Positions 8,212 to 16,376 of a DNA stretch of 16,376 nt are shown in pieces. How positions within the stretch are numbered: position 1 is the first letter of the stretch; every line of letters starts with the position of its first letter. The notes under the pieces were generated by a model. It was not told the DNA's origin, did not search any database, and worked only from the letters and a program-made list of their open reading frames with translations. A program made the position numbers and the translations under genes. The stretch comes from Lunasporangiospora selenospora (Eukaryota; Mortierellomycota; Mortierellomycetes; Mortierellales; Mortierellaceae), in assembly GCA_015680635.1 (NCBI GenBank), contig JAABOA010000352.1, positions 1 through 16,376 of the forward strand. The letters run 5' to 3'.

Positions 8212-11200
8212 CTACGCAATCCGCCCGACGCTTCTGTTGTACACTTGGAGTTTCTTGTAAAATTCTGTGACCTTGGGATGAACCATGACCCGGCGTGGAT
8301 CAAAGTTCAACACCTGCAATCCATCCAAACTGACCGCTCGTGAAAGTGCCACATACGCTTGACCTATTTCGCACATCAATATCATAGAATGTAGTCAATA
8401 CAAGCCTGCATCATTTACTCATTTTGCTCCAACCCTGTACGCCTTTTTACAGCCCATTCGACTCCTTTCAATATTACCTTTCTCAAAGACCTTGCCCAGA
8501 TCAACCCGAACTTTGGGCAGTGTCTGTCCTTGCGATTTGTGAATACTCAAAGACCAAGCCAATCCCAACGGAATCTGAACTCTTGCTCCCAAAAGATCAC
8601 CATTCGGCAGCTCAAGCTTCCATTCTTCTCGTCCTACAATCATCTCACGCACTGTACCATCTTCAAGTGTAAACCGAACATGCGGTAGTTCCTCTCCGGG
8701 CGAGTTCAAGGATCCTCTTCGCTCTCCATTGGGTCCTATCTGCTGGTCGTTATCGGCTGTTCTCGTAGAGAATCCTATCAAGACACCAATACTGCCATTC
8801 ACAAGTCCACCCGATCCACCGCCCTGATTCCGGAGCAACATGACTTGCGCATTGAGCTTTAAATGAAGCTTCGTTGGTGCTAGACAGTTTTGCTCCATCT
8901 TATCCTTGGATGGCCCACGGTCCCGTGCCTCATAGAATACCGATTTTCCTGTTAGATTATGCAGCATTCGGTTATTGGCATCTTCTACTTGGTTTCGAAG
9001 TGGAAAACTATTTGTTCCGGCATGGGGCAAACAAGGGTAATAAAATATAAAAAAAGGCGTTAGCTTTAAAAATAAAATAAAAATTGAATAGAAATAGATG
9101 CATTCAAACTTTTGTGTTCCTACAGTTCGGTCGGCCGCAGTCCATCGTTGTTGGCAAGTTCCCGAGATAAAGTCTTGAAGAGCTTTTCCGTTTGAGGATT
9201 GATTATGCCCAGGCGCATATCGTTCAGCATATTCGCAAAAGCTATTAGGGAGGGGGAGTGGAGAAGAGTAAAAAAAAAAAAAAAACGGATCGAGTCAGCA
9301 ACGATCTCCTCTATCTCTTTCCCTTTTGTAGATTTTGATCCGCCTAGCAGAAAAGACACTTACTTGGATCCTTTTGACGAAAGACTTGCTTCAGCTCAAC
9401 TGTCAAGTTAATTGTCTGTGTCCAAGACTGGCTTTCAAAGCAAAACTTGGCATTCCCGCTCCTGCTGACAGGCGGTAGCTGAAAGAAATCGCCTGTCAAT
9501 ACCACTTGCATACCACCCCAGGGGAGCTGACTTTTCCGAGTAAACCGTGCCAATGCCTCCAACTTATCCATAAAGTCTGCATCAACCATCGACACTTCAT
9601 CAATGATCAACACCTGAGTCTCTCTCCATCGCCGCATCGTATTTCCATTCCTTTGGATTCGACTCTGAAGAACAGGGAGTGCCTCTACACCCAAACCGGC
9701 ACCTGCAAACGAATGGAGCGTGCAGCCACCAATGTTGCAAGCAGCAATACCAGTCGACGCCGTCACTGCCACAGCATCAACGGACGCACTCGACTCCCAA
9801 GAATCCCGCGAGTGGGACTGGTGCCTTTGGCGAAGCCTTGCAATGATCTCTCGAAGAAGAACAGACTTGCCCGTACCCGCCGAACCAGTGAAAAACACAT
9901 TTTGGCGAAAGTTGATGACTTGGCCCAGCACATGCAGTTGCTCTTCCGATAGTAGCAGTCCATCTTTTGTCCTATTCCCGCGTTTCTCATCTTCCTGAGT
10001 AATGATTGCTGTTGTCGGTTGACCAGCCACAGGCGATGATGACCTTGACCGAGCATCCTGTGACTGATTGAATGAGGGTGACCTTGACAGTGCTGGCGAA
10101 AGTCGATTAACCGTTGAGGGCAACTTTCGTCCTGGTACACCAGAAGCGATGCTACGCTGACTAGTATTGACTCCTCCCTCTGCCCCCCCTGCTCCCACTC
10201 CTCCTCCTCCTTTGCTGAAGCTTGTAAAGTCGCTCGCCCGTTTATGGCTGTAGCTCTGGACTTTGGAATAAAGGCTGCTGCCTTGCTGACTTCCATTTGT
10301 CGTGGTGTTTGGTGGTTGTCGAGACGTGGGCGGTAGCAGTTCAGGTCCCTGGCCACCGAATCGACCTTGCATTCTTGCTTCCAGACTCGATCCTGACACG
10401 AACCCATCATCAGACATATTCGAGTTGGACGAGACTAGTCGTGGGCGAGGTGGTAAATTTGATGAAGAAGGGGTGGTAGCCAGCTTGGCTGCAGCGTTAT
10501 ATCCAACATTCGATTTGGGATTCAAGAGTTCGGTTGAGCGTGGGATGGGCTTTGTGCCTCGGGGAGTTGCCATTTGGTCCAGTAACGATCGTCTCGGCGC
10601 AGCAGAGTCTGTTGATGTTGGTATATCCTCTTTTTTGGACAATTTGTTGTCTGAACTATGATCATCTGGTTGACTCGAAGGTGGCTGTTGAGACTGTGGC
10701 ATTCTCAGCAGTTCGTCTTCCGAGTCACTTTCGAGCATGACTGGCGCAATTGGTGAAGACCCTGTAATAGATAGACTACTATCAAAGCTATTTCCTTCAT
10801 CCTCGAAATCCAGGGGAGCTTTACGCTTTCGAAAGTCTTTATCAACACTCTTGGTCGATCCGATATTTATCTCTGAGGTTGCTTTTGCTGCCAATCTGCT
10901 ACTTTTAGATTCATCCACAAGGACATCGTCTAAGAAAAGGGAGATTGGCGATAAATAAAATAGCTTCTCTCCAGGAAAAATAAATAGAAACAATGGCAAA
11001 TGATCATAGTTTTTGTAGCAGTAATACCTTTTCCAATGCCTTGAGAAAGCTCAAGAGACGATTCGGACAACAACTCCGGCTGAGATACAGACGCTGTCCA
11101 TGAAGATGGCTCTGTAGAGATGGTTTTTGACATATCGCCTGTTGAGAAGGGATCCCTATCACTGTGATTTGTGTTTTGTTGGTCCTTTTTGCCACCAAGT

Positions 11201-11481
11201 TCGGAGAACAAGGGCCTTGCTTCATTCGATCGAGTGGCGTTGTTCAGGGACAATGATGGGGATGTTGCTGATCGATTGGTTGTAGATGGCCATGGAGAAG
11301 ACGAGCCAAAGGATGGTGCCGAGGTTCTTTTCTCTAAGCTGGGTATGGTGGATCGCAATGGTGTTGTGGTAGTGGTAGGCGAGATGGTGGTGAAGAGAGA
11401 GGCGGTGCCATTGGTTTGAGAAATGGGTTTGAATGTGAGCTTTGTCTGGATCGGCTCCTTGATCCTCTTTTTTGGCGGCAT
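8212..11481 (-). CDS. PIF1: PIF1-family 5'-3' DNA helicase
   Basis: Pif1 helicases act in the nucleus and mitochondria on G-quadruplexes, telomeres, Okazaki fragments and break-induced replication. Exons are 11481-11028, 10929-9364, 9241-9124, 9007-8478 and 8363-8212, giving 939 residues; introns are 98, 122, 116 and 114 nt and all phases match. Superfamily 1B motifs are in order: Walker A GSAGTGKS (500-507), TASTGIAA (541-548), Walker [11 protein letters not shown] (592-601), [11 protein letters not shown] (629-639), TELFPLR bridging the exon 3/4 junction, [10 protein letters not shown] (867-876) and [10 protein letters not shown] (891-900). No catalytic residue looks lost. The first roughly 470 residues are Ser/Thr/Pro-rich and disordered. 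They start with [19 protein letters not shown], where QTKLTF resembles a PCNA-binding box. An insert rich in Gly, Asn and Arg sits at about 793-821. The start chosen is the first in-frame ATG; the frame extends further upstream without ATG. Mitochondrial targeting is not obvious. Whether this is PIF1 or a paralogue cannot be settled here. Confidence 0.93.
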
Positions 11482-11672
11482 GGGTCCTGATATCCTTCCT
11501 TGTTTACAAGAATGGAATGAGAATGAGAAAATGGTAAAGGGGGGGAAAAAAAAAGAAAGGTCCAATGTGGAAACAGAAGGTCCTTGATGCGCGTTTTTAC
11601 TTGTTATTGAATATTTAGTTATTTACAACTTTGGTAAGTGCATTTCTACTACAGCTACAAACGCAGTCGCGC

Positions 11673-11680
11673 GCGCCAAA
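11673..11680 (-). promoter_or_regulatory. E2F-like site (TTTGGCGC) upstream of PIF1
   Basis: On the PIF1 strand the bases read TTTGGCGC followed by GCGCGA, an exact fit to the E2F consensus TTTSSCGC. It lies 192 bases upstream of the PIF1 ATG and 25 bases past the IML2 stop. Early-diverging fungi are reported to keep E2F, so control of a replication helicase would make sense; binding is inferred only. Confidence 0.35.
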
Positions 11681-11704
11681 TCAGGGTTAAGCTCCTCTAG
11701 TAAA

Positions 11705-14313
11705 CTAGTTCTTGGCAGACCGGATGCTGCCACTTCGAATACTCTGAGCTGAATCGCTGTCGCCAGCAGCAGCCCGAGTCGTCTCAATCTCAATCAGTCC
11801 GCTATGCACACGCATCAGGACAAACAACTCGAGACTGTTCTTGCCTTTGCCTCCCACCAATGCTGGCAATCCCATCAAGTTGGTGTTGGTCAGACCCAAA
11901 AGATACTTGAACCGGGCCTGTGCCTCGTCCAATCGACCCTGATGGATCCAGATCTTGGCCTTGTAGTAGTGCGAGAAGTAGTATGTGTACGTGTCGTCGT
12001 TGATCAAGGGTGCATACCGGAAAACTGTCTGGAAGGACTCCAAGGCCAACTCGCACATCTTGCTGTTAAAGGCATCCTCAGGGAAGAAGGCAATGTGGTA
12101 GGCAACCAGGCCCTGGAGGAAAAAGGCAAGGCAGTAGTCGTCATAAAAGTTTTCATAATCAGCGACCTTGCTGTCCTTTTGAAGGGGATTCTTGCTGGAC
12201 CACAATCCACTGAGGACACCTCCTGTCGAAGCCTCGATCGTCTGATCCTTGGCGGCCAAGGGTTCGTTTTCGCGCTCCAGCAACTTGCGTGGCAGCAACT
12301 CTTGCAATCGACGGACCTCGGCCGAAATGTTGTCCAGGGCCATGAGGAGAACCTTGGGTGGCATCATGTCAAACGTGTTCCAGAGCAACATAAAGTCATA
12401 GTTGGGCAAAAGCAGTCGACCCTCCTTGAGATAGCGCTTCGATTTACGAGCACAGAACGTCTCAAAGAACAAGTTCATACCAGCAACCTTTTGCATACCG
12501 TCCTCGACCTTGCCCATTAGGGTGCCAATCTTTTTCTTTTCGGACGAGTCCCCACGCTCGTATCCAGTGATGGCGACGAGGTAACGGAAGGCACACTTGG
12601 ACCAACGCGACTCTTTCAAGAGCTGTCGGCTCTTTTCACATGCAGAGTCATGGTCACCCTTCATCATGGCAATCATCATGGACTCGAATACAAAAATGTG
12701 ATTCAGCTGAAGCCAGCTGGGCTCGTGCACCTCTGCAGAGTTGTAGGTGGTGATCGCCTCATCGAGTTTGGATGTCACTTGGAGATGTCGCCCCTTGAGG
12801 AACAAGAAGAATGGACTGTCGGGATACAACTCGAGATTGTAGTCGTTGATCATTTGTGCATAATTGAGATCGACATGGTTCAAAGGAATGAAGGATCCGA
12901 CAATGACTTGGAAGATGACCGGCACCATGTCACAGAACTGACGACGAACTCCATCGTTTGCAGACGAGGCCAGGCGCTCTGCATGCTCCTGAGGCGTCTC
13001 TGGAGACGCCATCGGGTCCCAGTCACCACACGCCGCCAACATGGCCATGCCCCAGTCGCGGTCCGAGGGGAAGCCAATGAACTGGAGCATCTTTACAATA
13101 ATATCCGGCATGAAGCTGATGATGATATTGTAGAGCGAATAGGACAAGGTGACGCCCGAGACTAAGTGCTCGTCGATCTGGTGATGGTCGATGCTCTTTC
13201 CAGCACGGAGCTCTGACTCGACCGAGTCCATGAATGACTTTAAGCCCTGGATAATCGTGAATGCATGTCGGAGGTTGATACATTCCTCAATCACCATCCA
13301 AACATCGAGATGGTACAGGACGCTGAGCAACGAGCGAAGGATGGTTGCCTCGGCATAGATCAATTCCTGCAATACGAGGCAAAGCGTTCCTGGTTAGTGT
13401 ATTCGTCCCTTTCTTGCCGCCTTTTTTTTCCTTCTACTTTAACAAAGTTTTTGTTTTATCAAGGAGGTGCGCAATAACTTACTGCGTGTTTCTGGACCCG
13501 GTTCATGCCACGGAAGGATCCTGCACCAATAGTACCGACGACAAACGAGCCTACGGCCTTGACAGAGCCCAAGCCAATCATTGTACCCTTTCGTTGCTTG
13601 TCCGCTGTCTTGATAGCCCTCTCAAATGCCTTCATTCCAAGCTCGATCTGTTCTGGGTCAAAGGTAACAAGTGCCCTCAATCCTTGGATAATGGCCTTGC
13701 CAAGATCATAGTACATTGACGAGGGTCCCTTGTCATCCTTCTTATTGCTGGAAGAGCCCTTTGAAGAAGATGCAGAGGAAGCCGAAGATGGCGCACTTGG
13801 TCCTTCCTTCTGAGAACGGCCCGAGGATGTAGTGCTGGCGGCATCCTCTTTGGTCTTGTCCAAAGTCAAGGATTCTTTAAAGTCATTCGGCAATTGTTGA
13901 AGATCGCTGCTGCCTTCTTTTTGTTCCCGCAGACGTGCAAGAGCTTCCTTGGCTTTCTGGGATGCTGCCGACGATGTCGAGGATGTGGATCCTTGGGCAG
14001 CATGTCCTTGCTTCTCGCCATCGTCCTTTCCATTTACAAGTACAGGACCACGTGCGAGAATCTCTTCACTCTCGGCCATACGCGAGTTGAGAAAGAGGTC
14101 AAGCGCATGACGAAGGATGTTGAGGTCCTGATTCATCTGTCTCTCTTCGATGGACTCGGGAACGTGGTTCTTATTCCATCGGACAAGATGGCGGTAATGT
14201 GGGACGGGCTTCTTGAGCTTTGGTGGAGGCTGACGACGTCGTGAAGCATTATAGGCGGGGAAGTCGCCGCGTCTCAGCTCTTCGTCCTTTTCGGCGGTGA
14301 CACTAGGAGGCAT
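11705..14313 (-). CDS. IML2: Iml2/TTC39-family tetratricopeptide repeat protein
   Basis: Two exons, 14313-13483 and 13366-11705, separated by a 116-nt GTAAGT...GCAG intron in phase 0, encode 830 residues. Family marks are ALDLFLNSRMAESEEIL (70-86), MYYDLGKAIIQGLRALVTFD (200-219), ELIYAEATILRSLL just after the intron, and a late TPR-like helix pair YYKAKIWIHQGRLDEAQARF. In yeast, Iml2 is needed for clearing protein inclusions and is linked to lipid droplets; animal TTC39 proteins are relatives. Residues 92-198 form a Ser/Lys/Gly-rich insert between the first and second conserved blocks, probably disordered. A Gly-rich segment at 247-268 precedes the intron. No transmembrane segment is convincing. 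The ATG has A at -3 (ATC before it). Family membership is well supported; the biochemical role is not known from sequence. Confidence 0.88.
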
Positions 14314-14503
14314 GATGAAGAGAAGGGTGAGGAAGGGAGTGAGGAGTAAGCGTGAAAGATGTTATTGCCGTAACTAAAGATTGAGAATTGGGGATGAAAT
14401 AGGACTGTGGCAGTGATTTGGAAAGAGGCAGAGAAGTGCGGCGTGGTGGGGGAGGAGCAAGAGCAAGAGCAAGAAAAAAAAAAGTAATTGTGGGTTGGGT
14501 CGC

Positions 14504-14515
14504 ATTGGTTATATA
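14504..14515 (-). promoter_or_regulatory. Possible TATA box and adjacent CCAAT upstream of IML2
   Basis: On the gene's strand TATATAA is followed directly by CCAAT, about 190-200 bases upstream of the ATG. A TATA box at this distance would imply a 5' UTR of roughly 150-170 bases. The CCAAT is abnormally close to, and downstream of, the TATA element, so only the TATA part is plausible. Confidence 0.3.
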
Positions 14516-16128
14516 CCAAACTTGAGCGGGCCTTCAGGAACGTACATTCGCCACTGGGCGTGGAGAAGGAGCCGAAGACGAGAAAGTGGGCGAGCTGCAG
14601 GGGGCACTGTCCACAGAGGCAAAGCAAACTCTGGGCCACTGGCGCTGGAGAAGACCAACAGACACATTGAGCCCTGTACCTCCGCTCTCCACCCTCTATG
14701 GCTCCCAGTTATTTTATGTGCTCAAATGCCCATGCAGACATGCGTATAAAGAATAACCTGTCGTCGTATTCTCCGCGCGAGGTCTCTCCCCCTCCCATGG
14801 ATATGGTTGCTCCCTCTCTCTTTCACTACCAGTAACGCCCAAGTATGGGCCAATGCTGGCGTTCGCTTAACCGATGAGGGGTGGAGGGTTTGATACCCTA
14901 GCAGGAATACCCATGGAAACCCTTTTACTTTACTCTTCTCTAGCATATTCTCTCCTGGCGCCTGGTCTTCACACTAACATACATTACCCTTCCTGCTGGT
15001 CTTGCAAAAGAGCATCAAGTGGAGCAATAGAGTTCAGTTGTCTCTTCTTCGATATTCCCAAAATCCAACGGCAGAATGTGCGCTGGCTGCTATAAGGTTT
15101 ATTGCTCTAATGTGCGCATGGTCTTGTGTCCACACAGCGGACAGAGAGTCTTTTTCTTCGTCTTCTTTCGACTTGCCTTCTCTTCCCCGTCATGACTGAA
15201 GTTTGCCGGCGCTAGCCATCCGACCCGTCAACAAGAAAGACGGCGATAAGGATAATAAATCATCATGACAGCAAATCGAATGTATCCTGCTTAAAAGAAG
15301 GGATGAGGAAGAGGAGCAAGATTGCGCGTGTGTGCGGGAGGAAGGGGGACATCCACCATTGTTGATGTTGCATGCCGGCTGCAACACATTTGACATGTGC
15401 CTGTTCATATAACTCGCACCCAACGAACGAACAAACCCTTTTAGCAGCACGGCTAAAAATTGACCTCCTTCTGCCCCTCCCCTGGCTCAGGTACAATATT
15501 AAGTACTAAGAAAGGCGCAACCTCTTTTGTAAACGTTTCATACCCTGACCCTGTCTAGATTCCAAGGCCAGGCAAATGCCAAGGCTCGTCTCCACAAAGA
15601 AGAAAAAACAAAATACCCTTCTTGCCTCAGTCTGCTCCTCTACAGTACTGTAGGCTGCCTCCTTTTGATACCTCGAGTAGACTATCCAGCTTTCGCCACA
15701 TACAACTAATGGGCTACTGCATTTGCGCTTACGCTTGTGTTCAAATATTTTATTATTTGTGTCCCCTTTCCGGCTCGTATTTTTTTTTTCTTCCAACATT
15801 TGGGCATGTTACTGCCTTTTCTCCCTCTTTCAAGTGAGTACCATGGGATTCATGTGAAGGGACTTGTTTTAACCGCGGCTCGTTCAACCAACTTTGCGGG
15901 ATTGCTGAGCCAAACCACAAAGCGGGCATGGAAGTACAAATGAAAATGCCGAAAAAAGAACAGACTCTTTGGTTACGTACTGTAGGCCTCATCATAAACC
16001 CCGCGCCATCCAAGGTGCAATCTTCCTTTTAGTCTTTCCTTCGCTTTGGCCATCCTCTTGACGTCTCAAGATTCAGCGCTAGTCGGGTCGATTCGCCTTT
16101 TCATGTACACCGTAGAGAAGAAATATTT
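14516..16128. other. 1.6-kb region without a supported gene
   Basis: This is upstream sequence of IML2 and, to the right, probable 3' flank of the terminal exon at 16129-16296. Open frames are short and overlap on both strands without recognisable content. The stretch holds CT-rich and A/T-rich runs, a CATGTGAA element (15851-15858) and an AATAAA on the minus strand (15748-15753). No tRNA, repeat family or mobile element was recognised. Confidence 0.55.
15748..15753 (-). terminator. Possible polyadenylation signal for the right-edge gene
   Basis: AATAAA on the minus strand, 376 bases past the stop of the terminal exon at 16129-16296. The distance is on the long side, so this is tentative. 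Confidence 0.25.
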
Positions 16129-16296
16129 CTAGCAGCCGTCCACCAGCAAGTGGACATGGGCGTAAAAGAGATAGGCGCTGCTATTGGGGATGTGGAGGTT
16201 GAACAGAGTGATATATTCATCGCGACAGCAGGGCTTGAGGCATGTACATTCACACTGTTGTGGTTTCAAAGCGCTCAAGTAATGTTCCTGAATCTG
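16129..16296 (-). CDS. Probable terminal exon of an unidentified Cys-rich protein (5' partial)
   Basis: On the minus strand 55 sense codons run to a TAG stop (16131-16129) and contain QQCECTCLKPCCRDEY and YLFYAHVHLLVDGC. The frame has no ATG and an in-frame TAG lies at 16299-16297, so it can only be an internal or last exon. Three in-frame acceptors are available (exon starting at 16296, 16293 or 16287, all phase 0), preceded by a pyrimidine-rich tract. Third positions are strongly C/G-biased (CTC, AAG, CCC, TTC, AAC, CAC, ATC, GCC), like the real exons nearby and unlike the exactly antisense open frame. Six Cys, five of them in C-x-C-x-C-x4-CC, suggest a metal site or disulfides. I do not recognise the family. 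The upstream exons should lie beyond the right edge. Confidence 0.42.
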   Translation of the reverse strand, partial: QIQEHYLSALKPQQCECTCLKPCCRDEYITLFNLHIPNSSAYLFYAHVHLLVDGC

Positions 16297-16323
16297 CTAC
16301 TCGACCCGCACCTTGTTCTTTGT

Positions 16324-16325
<2 letters not shown>

Positions 16326-16376
<51 letters not shown>
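16326..16376 (+). repeat. (GA)n microsatellite running off the window edge
   Basis: At least 51 bases of pure GA reach the last base. On the minus strand it is a CT tract just upstream of the terminal exon's acceptor, so it would be intronic if that exon is real. Its true length is unknown and it may mark an assembly edge. Confidence 0.95.

Noticed and set aside
8034-8270. Plus-strand frames encoding long Arg-Glu repeats
   Set aside because: They are translations of the (GA)40 microsatellite; the opposite strand gives Leu-Ser repeats. Flanking residues match nothing.
9506-9952. 148-codon plus-strand frame
   Set aside because: It lies antisense within the conserved helicase core of PIF1 and is a shadow.
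11482-11565. Upstream extension of the PIF1 first exon
   Set aside because: The frame is open but has no ATG, only TTG, and is Phe/Ser-rich from a T-rich leader.
15640-15653. Perfect 14-bp palindrome CTACAGTACTGTAG
   Set aside because: About one such palindrome is expected by chance in 16 kb, and it has no associated feature.
15880-15900. B-box-like GTTCAACC suggesting a tRNA
   Set aside because: No matching T-arm stem, A-box or acceptor pairing at the right spacing on either strand.
16033-16376. 114-codon open plus-strand frame at the right edge
   Set aside because: It is codon-for-codon antisense to the minus-strand exon, has less biased codons (GTA, AAA, ATA) and runs into the GA repeat. 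It stays a fallback if the minus model fails.
1-16376. CRISPR arrays, operons, prophage or transposon ends
   Set aside because: Spliced eukaryotic genes, no regularly spaced repeats, no terminal repeats or transposase/reverse transcriptase motifs seen.

Overview
The window looks like a piece of nuclear DNA from a filamentous fungus, most likely an early-diverging (zygomycete-type, Mortierella-like) one. The reasons are intron-containing genes with short introns (mostly 92-129 nt) that have GTAAGT-type donors, proteins most similar to fungal CDP-DAG synthase, Pif1, Iml2/TTC39 and Dbp6/DDX51 families, and many GA/CT microsatellites. The placement is an inference from family resemblance and was not checked against a database.

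Layout, left to right. (1) Bases 2-1603, plus strand: the 3' two-thirds of a DDX51/Dbp6-type DEAD-box ribosome-biogenesis helicase in three exons, cut by the left edge. (2) Bases 1914-5772, minus strand: a five-exon CDP-diacylglycerol synthase whose conserved membrane enzyme is preceded by a 332-residue disordered N-terminal exon. The two genes converge tail to tail across about 310 bp. (3) Bases 5773-8211: 2.4 kb with no gene I can support. It holds the CDS1 upstream region, a (TC)22 tract, a G-quadruplex motif and a (GA)40 tract. (4) Bases 8212-11481, minus strand: a complete five-exon Pif1-family 5'-3' DNA helicase, 939 residues. (5) Bases 11705-14313, minus strand: a two-exon Iml2/TTC39-family TPR protein, 830 residues, only 223 bp upstream of PIF1 on the same strand. 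(6) Bases 14314-16128: upstream region of that gene, no supported CDS. (7) Bases 16129-16296, minus strand: a probable terminal exon of an unidentified Cys-rich protein whose upstream exons lie beyond the right edge. The window ends inside a GA tract.

These are ordinary housekeeping genes rather than a dedicated system. Two of them touch lipid biology: CDP-DAG synthase draws phosphatidate away from storage lipid, and yeast Iml2 is linked to lipid droplets and inclusion clearance. I see no evidence that they are co-regulated. No mobile element, CRISPR array, tRNA or rRNA was recognised. The points most worth checking are an apparent GC-AG intron joining the disordered exon to CDS1, an E2F-like site upstream of PIF1, the unassigned terminal exon at the right edge, and long CT tracts on the sense strand just after two stop codons.
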